Shown in pieces: positions 56,638 to 64,000 of a stretch of 64,000 bases of DNA. The stretch comes from Rhizosphaericola sp047606825 (lineage in GTDB: Bacteria; Bacteroidota; Bacteroidia; Chitinophagales; Chitinophagaceae): contig JASGDY010000092.1 in NCBI GenBank assembly GCA_047606825.1, forward strand, positions 1 to 64,000. The letters run 5' to 3'. How positions within the stretch are numbered: the first letter of the stretch is position 1; every line of letters starts with the position of its first letter. A program made the translations under genes and the position numbers. Under the pieces are notes generated by a model. The model saw only the letters and a list, made by a program, of their open reading frames with translations. It ran no database searches and was not told where the DNA came from.

Positions 56638-58023
56638 ATGGAATACATCATCAGAAATGCGCAGATTGTCAACGAAGGGCGACGATTCTATAGTGACGTC
56701 CACATCAAAAACCAACGCATCGAAAAAATCGCTCCCAACATTGAGACCCTTGCCAACATTAGGGAAATCAATGCGGAAGGGCTGACGTTGCTGCCCGGCG
56801 TGATTGATGACCAAGTGCATTTCCGAGAACCCGGACTGACACAGAAAGCCAATATCTATACCGAAGCCAAAGCCGCAGTCGCTGGCGGCGTGACGAGTTT
56901 CATGGAAATGCCCAATACCAAACCGCCCGCGCTGACGCACCAGCTTTTGGAAGACAAATATGCCATCGGCAGAGCCACCTCGCTTGCCAACTATTCTTTT
57001 TACATGGGAACTTCCAACGATAACTTGGACGACATTTTGGAAGCCAACAACTATAAAAACGATATTGCGGGTGTCAAGATTTTCATGGGTTCATCGACGG
57101 GCAATATGCTGGTGGACGACCCGAAGATTCTGGAAAAAGTATTTGCGGGTTGCGAGATGCTGATTGCCACGCACTGCGAGGAGCAGTCTGTTATCCAGGA
57201 AAACTATGAACGCATTTTTGCGGAGCGCAATGGACACCTGCGTGCCGAAGACCATCCGCTGATACGCAATGCCCACAACTGTTTTGCGTCGTCGTCCAAG
57301 GCGATTGCCCTGGCAAGACGCCACGGAACGCGGCTGCATATTTTGCATATAACCGATGCGCTGGAACTGCCGCAGTTCACCAATGCGGTTCCTTTAAAAG
57401 AAAAGAAAATCACGTCCGAAGTCTGTGTGCACCACCTGACTTTTTCGGATGCCGACTATAAGACAAAAGGCTACCAAATCAAATGCAATCCCGCCGTGAA
57501 AACCGCTGACGACCGCGCCGCATTGTGGGAAGCCTTGCTCGACGACCGTATCGACGTGATTGCGACCGACCACGCACCGCACCTACTTTCCGAAAAAGGT
57601 TATCGGCGCAACGCCAATCGCACATTGGAACTGTTGCCCGATGCCAACTATGACAATGCGGCTGCGGGTTTGCCCTTGATACAGCATAGTTTGCCCCTGA
57701 TGTTGCAGTACGTACAGCAAGGAAAAATCAGTCTGGAAAAAGTCGTGGAAAAAATGAGCCACGCCGTTGCGGATTGTTTTCAGATCAAGGAGCGCGGCTA
57801 TATCCGCGAAGGTTATTTTGCCGATTTGGTATTGGTCGACATGGACAAACCGTTTACCGTCACGCAGGAAAGTCTTTGGTACAGATGCGCCTGGAGCCCC
57901 TTGGAAGGCATGACATTTCCGGCAAGCGTCCAATATGTTTTTGTCAGCGGACATAAGGTTTATGGAAATGGACTGTTTGATGAAACTGTAAAAGGGGAAA
58001 GGCTGAGGTTTGAGAGAAGATAG
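56638..58023 (+). CDS. pyrC: Dihydroorotase
   Basis: A 461-residue amidohydrolase that closes carbamoyl aspartate to dihydroorotate in pyrimidine synthesis. Metal ligands are in GVIDDQVHFREPGLTQKA (H-x-H is modified to Q-V-H here), HCEE, LHILHITDA and the late Asp in VIATDHAPHLLSEK. MEMPNTKPPALT and KIFMGSSTGNM are typical of the family. Similarity begins at ATG 56638. The first metal motif reading QVH, not HxH, is notable, but I recall it as common in this Bacteroidota subgroup. Confidence 0.88.
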   Translation: MEYIIRNAQIVNEGRRFYSDVHIKNQRIEKIAPNIETLANIREINAEGLTLLPGVIDDQVHFREPGLTQKANIYTEAKAAVAGGVTSFMEMPNTKPPALTHQLLEDKYAIGRATSLANYSFYMGTSNDNLDDILEANNYKNDIAGVKIFMGSSTGNMLVDDPKILEKVFAGCEMLIATHCEEQSVIQENYERIFAERNGHLRAEDHPLIRNAHNCFASSSKAIALARRHGTRLHILHITDALELPQFTNAVPLKEKKITSEVCVHHLTFSDADYKTKGYQIKCNPAVKTADDRAALWEALLDDRIDVIATDHAPHLLSEKGYRRNANRTLELLPDANYDNAAAGLPLIQHSLPLMLQYVQQGKISLEKVVEKMSHAVADCFQIKERGYIREGYFADLVLVDMDKPFTVTQESLWYRCAWSPLEGMTFPASVQYVFVSGHKVYGNGLFDETVKGERLRFERR

Positions 58024-58075
58024 TTTTAATTTGATGATTTGAAAATTATTATAGTCGAATATTTTTTAATTAAAT

Positions 58076-58093
58076 AACTCAAACAGCCTCTTA
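58076..58093. repeat. Solo IS-end-like sequence
   Basis: AACTCAAACAGCCTCTTA resembles the inner-to-outer terminal repeat of the IS at 17772 (AACTTAAACAGCCTCTAA) with two mismatches. No second end or transposase is nearby, so it may be the scar of a former insertion. Confidence 0.4.
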
Positions 58094-58181
58094 TATGATT
58101 ACGCAAAATTATTAAGGGGTGAACAAGTATGTCAATAGTGGATGCGCCAGCCTAATCATAAATCATTAAATCACAATTCCC

Positions 58182-59483
58182 TTGCACATCGACCAACAGA
58201 CACTCAATGATTTAGGCATTTTCAACAGGCACGAGGAAAATTCTGTTTTCCATCTGTTGAACTATACCACCACGTCCTATGGCCGCGAGCAACTGCAAAT
58301 CCTATTGGCGCGGCCGATGGAATCCATCCGGCAGATCAACGACCGCCAACAGGTCGTCCGGCATTTTACCAAACTGATGCCGACCTGGCCCAAAAGGATT
58401 ACAAACGGCACTTTGTTATTGGTCGACAAGTTTTACCATACGCGGCTTGCGCCGATTCCGTATCCCGCCAACAAGGTCAATGCGGCGGTTTACCGTGTGT
58501 TCAATCCCAATAGCTACGGTGCGGTGCGGTATTCCGCCAAGCAGTTTGCCGATTTCCTGAAAGGCATTGACGAACTGCATGATCTGTTGGAAGAAGTCAA
58601 CGAACTGACCGTTGTCCGCATCTCGCTTTTGGCATTGAAAAGGCTGTTGGACAAGCCGCAGTTGCAGCCTTATTTAAAAAGAAGAAACACCGCCGCCGAT
58701 GACCTTAACCTAGGCTACCTGATGCAAAATTTCAAAAGCGACATCCAGTCGGCGTTGCAGGCTTATGGCGTGTTGGAAGCCTGGATGAGCTTGGCAATCG
58801 CTTGCCAAAAACATGGTTTTGTCCTCCCAAAATTCATCGAATCGGAAACACCGTACCTCAAAGCCGAACAGCTTTTCCATCCGCTTTTGTCCAGTCCTGT
58901 TGCCTACGATATTGGTCTGGAGCAGGACAAAAATTTCCTTTTCCTCACCGGTGCCAATATGGCTGGCAAAAGTACGTTTATCAAAGCCGTTGGGTTGGCA
59001 GTATATTTGGCACATTTGGGTATCGGCGTCCCCGCGAAGGATTTGGAGCTTTGCTATTTCGACGGCTTGTTCAGCAACATACAGATTACCGACAACATAT
59101 TGCAGGGCGAAAGCTATTTTTTCAATGAAGTCAAGCGTATCAAGGACACGGTCGACCGCATCGCCGACCGCAAAAAATGGCTGGTGTTGATTGACGAACT
59201 TTTCAAAGGAACCAACGTGCGCGACGCGATGCGTTGTAGTGTTGCCGTCATCGAAGGTTTCCGCAAAGTGCGGTCATCGTTGTTTCTCCTTTCCACGCAC
59301 CTGTACGAAATCGAGCAAGACATCAAAACCTATCCCAATATCCTTTTCCGCTATTTTGAGATGCACGACACCGACGGACAGTTGTCTTTCAGCTACCAGT
59401 TGAAGGAAGGTGTCAGCAACGACCGCATCGGCTATTTGATTTTGCAGCGCGAGGGCGTGATTGACGAGTTGGGACGGTTGTAG
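58182..59483 (+). CDS. Short MutS-family ATPase
   Basis: A 433-residue MutS-related protein with the clamp/lever helices (about 1-240) and the ATPase domain: LFLTGANMAGKSTFIKAVGL (Walker A), NILQGESYFFNEVKRIKD, KKWLVLIDELFKGTNVRDA (Walker B) and FLLSTHLYEIE. It lacks the mismatch-recognition and connector domains of MutS and the Smr nuclease domain of MutS2. The only in-frame start before the conserved MHIDQQTLNDLGIFNR is TTG 58182, because a stop lies 15 bases upstream; I accept it as a TTG start. The role is probably DNA-structure handling and is not established. Confidence 0.88.
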   Translation: MHIDQQTLNDLGIFNRHEENSVFHLLNYTTTSYGREQLQILLARPMESIRQINDRQQVVRHFTKLMPTWPKRITNGTLLLVDKFYHTRLAPIPYPANKVNAAVYRVFNPNSYGAVRYSAKQFADFLKGIDELHDLLEEVNELTVVRISLLALKRLLDKPQLQPYLKRRNTAADDLNLGYLMQNFKSDIQSALQAYGVLEAWMSLAIACQKHGFVLPKFIESETPYLKAEQLFHPLLSSPVAYDIGLEQDKNFLFLTGANMAGKSTFIKAVGLAVYLAHLGIGVPAKDLELCYFDGLFSNIQITDNILQGESYFFNEVKRIKDTVDRIADRKKWLVLIDELFKGTNVRDAMRCSVAVIEGFRKVRSSLFLLSTHLYEIEQDIKTYPNILFRYFEMHDTDGQLSFSYQLKEGVSNDRIGYLILQREGVIDELGRL

Positions 59484-59593
59484 TTGCGATATTATTCTCT
59501 TTTTAACGTCATCTTACCAATATATGGTTTGACTTTTGAAAATAACCATTATTGTAGAACGGAAGATTTTTGACAACCTTTAAAACAGAAAAA

Positions 59594-59740
59594 ATGAAAA
59601 GGAAAAATACACGCATCGCCCTGTTGGCGGTTGCGCTCGCAGCGGTAACATTAACCTCATGTATCTTTGGTAATCCAAGACATGCTCGCAGCCGCAATAA
59701 CGACCAGTCCCACCAGCAAGACCACCCTCCTGGTAATTAA
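59594..59740 (+). CDS. 48-residue lipoprotein
   Basis: A short frame with a basic N-terminus, a hydrophobic core and the lipobox LTSC (MKRKNTRIALLAVALAAV then TLTSC). The mature part has only about 25 residues and is rich in His, Gln, Asn and Pro (HARSRNNDQSHQQDHPPGN). It is followed at once by a strong terminator, which supports a real small gene. The function is unknown. Confidence 0.7.
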   Translation: MKRKNTRIALLAVALAAVTLTSCIFGNPRHARSRNNDQSHQQDHPPGN

Positions 59741-59741
59741 C

Positions 59742-59776
59742 AAAAAAGCCGCTTGACAGTTTCAAGCGGCTTTTTT
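59742..59776. terminator. Bidirectional terminator between the small lipoprotein and tyrS
   Basis: A 15 bp stem, AAAAAAGCCGCTTGA (59742-59756) with TCAAGCGGCTTTTTT (59762-59776), with a 5-base loop, lies between convergent genes. Confidence 0.92.
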
Positions 59777-59793
59777 GTTCCAAAATCAGCTTT

Positions 59794-61065
59794 CTATTTC
59801 GTCTTCACCAGATAATAGTTTTTCTTTCCTTTCTGTATCAAGAGATATTGCCCGTGCAGCAATGTTACGGTTGACAGGTCTAGTTGGATGTCGGTCACTT
59901 TGTTGCGGTTGATACTCACGCCGCCGCCCTGCACCATTTTACGCGCTTCACCCTTGCTTGGGAAGATCTTGGTGTCGGCAAGGAAACTGACGATATCCGT
60001 TGCCAGCTTGTCTTTTTCGAAATCAATCTTTACGATACCGTTCATGCCTTCCAGGTCCTCGACGGAAAGGCTTTCCGGTGGAGCGTTTTGTGCGGAAAAC
60101 AGTTTTTCGGTCGTGGCGACCGCCTCGTTGTAGGCCGCTTCGTCGTGGACGAAAATCGTCACTTCTTTTGCCAAAGCCTTTTGCAGGATACGTGCTGCGG
60201 GATTTTGTTCGTGTTCTGCGATCAGGTTTTCGATGGTTTCCCGGGAGAGGAATGTGAATATCTTGATCCATTTTTTCGTGTCGTCGTCGGAAGCGTTGAT
60301 CCAGAACTGGTAAAACTGGTACGGCGTTGTCCTTTCCGGGTCGAGCCATACGTTGCCACCTTCTGTTTTACCAAATTTGCCGCCGTCGGCTTTTTTCAGG
60401 AGCGGGCAGGTAAAGGCAAATGCTTCGCCGCCGTTTTTGCGGCGGATGAGTTCGGCGCCGGTCGTGATGTTGCCCCACTGGTCGCTGCCGCCCATCTGGA
60501 GCTTGCAGTTTTGGGTTTCGTATAGATGGCAGAAGTCATAGCCCTGCATGAGCTGGTATGCAAACTCGGTGTAGCTGATGCCCGTCTCGCTGTCGATTCT
60601 TTTCTTGACGCTTTCCTTCGACATCATGTAGTTGACCGTCAGCAACTTGCCGACGTCACGCAGAAAGCCGATGAACGAAATATTTTTAAACCAGTCATAG
60701 TTGTTGACTAACACCGCGTTGTTGGGACGGTTGGGGTCAAAGTCCAAGAACTTGGTCAGTTGCTGCTGTACGCCCGCGACGTTGGCCGCCAAGGTTGCCT
60801 CGTCCAAAAGGTTGCGCTCCGCACTTTTTCCGGTCGGGTCGCCGATCATGCCGGTCGCGCCGCCAATCAGTACGTATGGTCTGTGTCCTGCTTTTTGAAG
60901 ATGGCAGAGGAGGATGATAGGCACGAGGCTTCCGATGTGTAGGCTCGTCGCCGTGGGGTCAAAGCCGATATAGCCGGAAGTCATTTCCTTGTTCAACTGT
61001 TCCTCTGTACCGGGCATGATGTCCTGTACCATGCCGCGCCAACGCAATTCTTCTATCAGGTTCAT
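59794..61065 (-). CDS. tyrS: Tyrosyl-tRNA synthetase
   Basis: A 423-residue class I synthetase, TyrS type. It has the HIGH-like motif in TATSLHIGSLVPIILLCHLQ, tyrosine-binding LMQGYDFCHLYE and LQMGGSDQWGNITTG, and the KMSKS equivalent in KFGKTEGGNVWLDP. A C-terminal S4 domain (FPSKGEARKMVQGGGVSIN) binds the long variable arm of tRNA-Tyr. I use ATG 61065. TACTTTTG on the minus strand at 61084-61091 is a likely -7 promoter element. Its tRNA partner is at 40795. Confidence 0.97.
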   Translation of the reverse strand: MNLIEELRWRGMVQDIMPGTEEQLNKEMTSGYIGFDPTATSLHIGSLVPIILLCHLQKAGHRPYVLIGGATGMIGDPTGKSAERNLLDEATLAANVAGVQQQLTKFLDFDPNRPNNAVLVNNYDWFKNISFIGFLRDVGKLLTVNYMMSKESVKKRIDSETGISYTEFAYQLMQGYDFCHLYETQNCKLQMGGSDQWGNITTGAELIRRKNGGEAFAFTCPLLKKADGGKFGKTEGGNVWLDPERTTPYQFYQFWINASDDDTKKWIKIFTFLSRETIENLIAEHEQNPAARILQKALAKEVTIFVHDEAAYNEAVATTEKLFSAQNAPPESLSVEDLEGMNGIVKIDFEKDKLATDIVSFLADTKIFPSKGEARKMVQGGGVSINRNKVTDIQLDLSTVTLLHGQYLLIQKGKKNYYLVKTK

Positions 61066-61083
61066 TTTTCCAAAAAATTTGTG

Positions 61084-61091
61084 CAAAAGTA
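61084..61091 (-). promoter_or_regulatory. -7 promoter element of tyrS
   Basis: TACTTTTG on the minus strand, 18 bases before the tyrS start, matches TAnnTTTG. A clear -33 element at the normal distance was not found. Confidence 0.5.
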
Positions 61092-61136
61092 AACCAATGC
61101 ACTTGAGATACCATGAAAATAGGTGCCACGGACAAT

Positions 61137-61167
61137 AAAAAAAGCCCCCGTCGTTTGACGGGGACTT
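61137..61167 (-). terminator. Terminator of the tRNA-like gene
   Basis: CCCCGTC (61146-61152) pairs with GACGGGG (61157-61163), extended by AAG/CTT past a mismatch. Seven A on the left give a U run on the minus strand. It lies 65 bases beyond the 3' end of the tRNA-like RNA and before tyrS. Confidence 0.85.
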
Positions 61168-61231
61168 ACTGTTGTTTTGTATGTAATTCTATGTGTGATG
61201 TCCACAAATAATTGAATTACAATATTGACTG

Positions 61232-61387
61232 CTGTAGGGGTAGGAGTCGAACCTACACGGAGAAGTTAGCCAAAACACAAATGAGGTGGTCAACCCCGCG
61301 ACTCTTGCGAATCTCTATGTATCGTTTATCCTTGGATCTCCACCCCCGAGACGAGAGGGTATGTCTGCCAAATTTCATCACCCCACA
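61232..61387 (-). ncRNA. tRNA-Leu-like RNA with an expanded variable region
   Basis: On the minus strand a 156-base segment has tRNA ends. A 7 bp acceptor pairs TGTGGGG with CCCTACA, with one G-U pair. The D-arm ATG/CAT has loop AAATTTGGCAGA and closely matches tRNA-Leu. The T-arm is GTAGG-TTCGACT-CCTAC. Between them is a 5 bp arm CCCTC/GGGGG with a 7-base loop TCGTCTC, then about 86 bases before the T-arm where a Leu tRNA has about 15; GGAGA and TCTCC at its two ends can pair. The loop would read anticodon GTC but has C, not U, at position 33. It has its own terminator. I found no tag-peptide frame to suggest tmRNA. Function unknown. Confidence 0.55.
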
Positions 61388-61540
61388 TTGTGTGATTTTG
61401 TCTTTGCGACTAAGACAGCGCGAAGATATGTCTATAAATTTTTATATTGCAGAAAGTCTAATGTTTTTTTTAAAAATTTGATTCTTATATAATAATTTAT
61501 TTACTTTGTTAGATATTCATAAATATTAAAGCTGATTACC

Positions 61541-62014
61541 ATGTCAAAATTAAATCTTGACAAACTTGACTATCAAATCATACAATCCATGATGGAGAAT
61601 GCCGAAATCTCCTATGCCGACCTCGGCAAAAAATTGTTTGTCTCCGGCGGCACCATCCATGTACGCATGAAGAAACTACAGGAACTTGGCATTGTCAACG
61701 GCACTCGACTGAACGTAGACACGCATTTACTTGGCTACAACGTGATTGCTTTTATCGGTATTTTCCTTGAAAAAAGTTCCCTGTATGATCAAGTTGCCGA
61801 CGAGCTTAAGCAAATTCCACAAGTCATACGCGTCAACTACACGACCGGCAACTACAGTATGTTTGCAGAAATCGTATGCAAAGACATCCCGGAACTGAAA
61901 ATCGTCCTCCACGAAAAACTCCAAAACATCAAAGGTATCGAACGTACGGAAACGCTGATCTCTCTGGAAGAAAGCTTTAACCGTAACGTGCGGGTAATGG
62001 CGGAAGTGGAGTGA
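61541..62014 (+). CDS. Lrp/AsnC-family transcriptional regulator
   Basis: A 157-residue regulator. The N-terminal winged helix-turn-helix has LDYQIIQSMMENAEISYADL and VSGGTIHVRMKKLQELGIV. The C-terminal ligand-binding (RAM) domain runs from GYNVIAFIGIFLEKSS to LISLEESFNRNV. It probably senses an amino acid and acts as an octamer. It is divergent from the tRNA-like gene. The target genes are not evident. Confidence 0.93.
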   Translation: MSKLNLDKLDYQIIQSMMENAEISYADLGKKLFVSGGTIHVRMKKLQELGIVNGTRLNVDTHLLGYNVIAFIGIFLEKSSLYDQVADELKQIPQVIRVNYTTGNYSMFAEIVCKDIPELKIVLHEKLQNIKGIERTETLISLEESFNRNVRVMAEVE

Positions 62015-62090
62015 GGAAAAATGCTAAAAGTATAAAAATGACAGCTATATACAATCTCGTCTTGCGATCAACCCAATTTTTCCAGAAATG

Positions 62091-62597
62091 CTATTTGCCG
62101 CCCGGATAAATAGTATGGTTTCTGTCAAACCATACTAAATAAAAAATGCCTTTGTACAAAAAACCGCAGGCTCTTGCTTTCTGATGATAATGTAAGTCAA
62201 ATTGGTACAAAGTTGGTAATTCTTCATCCCGAATTTCATCGGGTCTATAGGACAGGGCCTTTTTGAAATCTTTTCGCTTTATAGACACATTATCCGTATC
62301 AAAATTTATGGGATGAAATCTATAATAATTTGAAGTTCTCAACTGACTATAAGTAAATTGTGAATTCTTCTTAAGTGCTGTTAGAAGTCCTAAATAATCC
62401 TCAATCTTAAGAGAGCCGCAATTATAACACAATTCAGAAAAGTTTAAGGACAAGTAATCAAAAGCAAAAACTGGTTTCATATCTCTAATTTCATAAAAAG
62501 ACACGCCAGTTGCACCAATTTTATATTTATCAATCTTAATCTTATCTAATTGCTCTTGAGGATTGGCAATTTTGAACTTCTTCCCACTCTTTGTCAT
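62091..62597 (-). CDS. Unrecognised partner of the Panacea-type protein (putative toxin)
   Basis: A 168-residue soluble protein starting MTKSGKKFKIANPQEQLDKI, with a lysine-rich N-terminus and a C-terminal block KARACGFLYKGIFYLVWFDR followed by NHTIYP. I do not recognise an enzyme family and see no obvious catalytic motif; the W-F-D-x-x-H cluster near the end is the best conserved-looking part. It starts 5 bases after the Panacea/SocA-type gene in the same direction, so the two form an operon. By that arrangement it is a candidate toxin. Base composition (AT-rich) differs from the surrounding housekeeping genes, suggesting acquisition. Confidence 0.7.
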   Translation of the reverse strand: MTKSGKKFKIANPQEQLDKIKIDKYKIGATGVSFYEIRDMKPVFAFDYLSLNFSELCYNCGSLKIEDYLGLLTALKKNSQFTYSQLRTSNYYRFHPINFDTDNVSIKRKDFKKALSYRPDEIRDEELPTLYQFDLHYHQKARACGFLYKGIFYLVWFDRNHTIYPGGK

Positions 62598-62602
62598 TTA
62601 TA

Positions 62603-63082
62603 TCAAAGTTGAGAATAAAAATCAAGCATTGATGCCTTAGAAATAATATTTGTACATCTTTCGTGAGGTGCACAGTTACCTCTTGCTTCAATCCAGGGTT
62701 TTTCACTATGAGAAAGTAATTCTAGTTCAAATGAACTTAAAGAACCATAATTATCAAGAACAGAATAAATAAATTCAAGTTTATTGGCATCTAGCCCATT
62801 CTTTTTGATTATTGCTTTAATTTCTTCGTCCACAGTTTCTTCTTCTTCATTGACAACCGCTAAATCATTAAATCCAAAATCTTTAAGTCTTTGGTAAAGT
62901 TCAGGAATTACAGGGCCATGAACCCAAGCTTGAAAGTCCTCTTCAAGTATTGGTTCATTAAAATTAACCAAATGCCACGCTTCGACATAATACAAGAGTT
63001 TTTGCAACTTCTTATGCGAAACCGTATCGCCTTTTTGATTAACATAATTGGTGACAATATGCCCTAAATCCAAAGAATTCAT
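62603..63082 (-). CDS. Panacea (DUF4065, SocA/GepA-like) domain antitoxin
   Basis: A 159-residue protein. The Panacea domain begins DLGHIVTNYVNQKGDTVSHK and has KLQKLLYYVEAWHLVNF, EDFQAWVHGPVIPELYQRL and a C-terminal part with LLSHSEKPWIEARG, all typical of SocA and GepA-like proteins. Members act as antitoxins, in some cases as proteolytic adaptors, for many different toxins. I choose ATG 63082; the frame is open 27 codons upstream. It is the first gene of a two-gene operon. Confidence 0.88.
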   Translation of the reverse strand: MNSLDLGHIVTNYVNQKGDTVSHKKLQKLLYYVEAWHLVNFNEPILEEDFQAWVHGPVIPELYQRLKDFGFNDLAVVNEEEETVDEEIKAIIKKNGLDANKLEFIYSVLDNYGSLSSFELELLSHSEKPWIEARGNCAPHERCTNIISKASMLDFYSQL

Positions 63083-63255
63083 ACTGCAAAAATAAACAAA
63101 TAAATACAAAACGCGTGAATCTAATATATTTGGGCGCATTTCATCCAACTTTTTACCTACCACGGTCTTTAATGATTACCCCCTGCAACCCTCAATATTG
63201 ATTTCTTCTTAACATCCTTAGGGAAAGTCGATGACGCGTTTGCTTTTTTTTAAAG

Positions 63256-63263
63256 TAAATTTG
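63256..63263 (+). promoter_or_regulatory. -7 promoter element of ccmE
   Basis: TAAATTTG matches TAnnTTTG 26 bases before the ccmE start. A TTTG at 63239-63242 is closer than the normal spacing. Confidence 0.45.
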
Positions 63264-63289
63264 CATCGCACTTTTAATGCTGATTTCAG

Positions 63290-63703
63290 ATGAAGAAGAT
63301 ATATGTCGTTGCCCTGGTCGTCATTGCGGTGGTTATCGCGTTGCTTATCAGCCAGTTGGGTAACTTTTCCACTTATGAAACAATCGCTTCGGCGAAGTCC
63401 AAACCTGGCAAAATCGTCACGGTGATAGCCAGGCTCGACACGACGACGATGGAGTACGACCCCATCAGGAATCCCAATTTCCTGGCTTTTCAGGTGCAGG
63501 ACACGCTGGGAGAGCGCATGAGTGTGGTCTATCATTTTGAAAAACCTATGGACATGGAAAAAAGTGAACGCATCGTCCTGAAAGGCAAGATGGAGAACGG
63601 TATTTTCCAGATACGCGACCAGAGCGGCATCCTTATCAAGTGCCCTTCCAAATACAAAGACGACCCGCGCGCTGCCCGCAACAACCTCAACGCGAGCCTT
63701 TAG
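63290..63703 (+). CDS. ccmE: CcmE-like cytochrome c maturation protein
   Basis: A 137-residue protein with one N-terminal membrane helix (MKKIYVVALVVIAVVIALLI) and a periplasmic OB-fold (FSTYETIASAKSKPGKIVTV, then DTLGERMSVVYHFEKP and ERIVLKGKM). It resembles CcmE, the heme chaperone. The canonical heme-binding His in an H-D-E-x-Y motif is not present at the expected place; CPSKYKDD near the end has a Cys in its stead, so heme attachment may differ. The following gene is the heme lyase ccmF, which supports the role. Confidence 0.8.
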   Translation: MKKIYVVALVVIAVVIALLISQLGNFSTYETIASAKSKPGKIVTVIARLDTTTMEYDPIRNPNFLAFQVQDTLGERMSVVYHFEKPMDMEKSERIVLKGKMENGIFQIRDQSGILIKCPSKYKDDPRAARNNLNASL

Positions 63704-63839
63704 CAAAAAAACTGAGTTCTTTCCGCAAAGTTCCCTTCGCGGGACTGTGCGGGAAAGAAACGCGAAACTTTAGCAAAAGTAAAAAAGCTAATGGCTAATA
63801 GCTTTCCACAACGATTTTCCTCACAACGTATCGACAGGC

Positions 63840-64000
63840 ATGACTTATACAGGCGAACATTTACTTCCGGGACAGATAGGGCATTTTGCCATCGTATTGT
63901 CGTTCGTCAGCGCGCTGCTGGCGACTTTTAGTTTTGGCAAAGCCAATGCGCTCCAGAATCCGGAGGATAAAAAAAGCTGGATACGTTTTGCGCGGTCCCT
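63840..64000 (+). CDS. ccmF: Cytochrome c heme lyase CcmF-like, 5' end only
   Basis: The frame begins at ATG 63840 and runs off the window after 53 codons. It starts MTYTGEHLLPGQIGHFAIVL followed by a membrane helix, as in CcmF/CcsA proteins that attach heme to apocytochrome c. It lies 136 bases after ccmE in the same direction. The catalytic WWD region is outside the window. Confidence 0.75.
   Translation, partial: MTYTGEHLLPGQIGHFAIVLSFVSALLATFSFGKANALQNPEDKKSWIRFARS

Noticed and set aside
61232..61387. tmRNA identity for the tRNA-like gene
   Set aside because: Only 156 bases long, Leu-type D-arm, and no tag peptide frame ending in a typical degradation signal.

Overview
The window is chromosomal DNA of a member of the Bacteroidota. 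The evidence is a SusC/SusD polysaccharide locus run by a hybrid two-component system, GLPGLI and DUF5017 family proteins, the hpf-tRNA-tuf-trnW-secE-nusG block, and promoters of the TTTG/TAnnTTTG type. Gene content fits Chitinophagaceae or a related family, but that placement is an inference.

Positions 1-17.5 kb hold a glycan-utilisation locus. It opens with the tail of a DUF1080 hydrolase. A hybrid sensor/regulator (573-4667) follows, then a tightly packed + strand operon: GH3 glycosidase, SusC-like porin, SusD-like lipoprotein with a large inserted segment, DUF5017 lipoprotein, sulfatase, a protein resembling GH56 hyaluronidases, and a GH20 hexosaminidase. Together these suggest a sulfated, hexosamine-containing glycan as substrate.

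Positions 17586-27164 form a 9.6 kb genomic island in the 3' end of a tRNA-Ser(GCT) gene. A 12 bp direct repeat bounds it, and a large serine recombinase at the right end probably mobilises it. Cargo is an IS5-type element whose transposase has one amber stop, a LytS/LytR-type pair, a wrecked creatininase gene, a TonB-dependent outer-membrane protein and a broken MFS transporter. The recombinase reading frame runs through the tRNA terminator and into the tRNA itself.

Positions 27.3-46 kb are mostly housekeeping: mfd, an S41 protease, purL, an APS kinase with a sulfotransferase, a PfpI/DJ-1 protein, recF, hpf, four tRNAs, tuf, tRNA-Trp, secE, nusG, sppA and folK. The usual rplK cluster does not follow nusG.

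Positions 46-64 kb carry a TPM-domain protein, apaG, a GNAT acetyltransferase, a decayed RelE-type toxin-antitoxin pair lying between uvrA and a second copy of the uvrA 3' end, uvrA, a GLPGLI protein, an M1 peptidase, a thioesterase, a HAD hydrolase, dihydroorotase, a short MutS-family protein, tyrS, an odd tRNA-like RNA gene with an enlarged variable region (61232-61387), an AsnC-family regulator, a Panacea/SocA-type antitoxin with an unrecognised partner, and ccmE with the start of ccmF. The most unusual items are the tRNA-Ser island with its terminator and C-terminus switching, the expanded tRNA-like gene, the Panacea pair and the uvrA 3'-end duplication.
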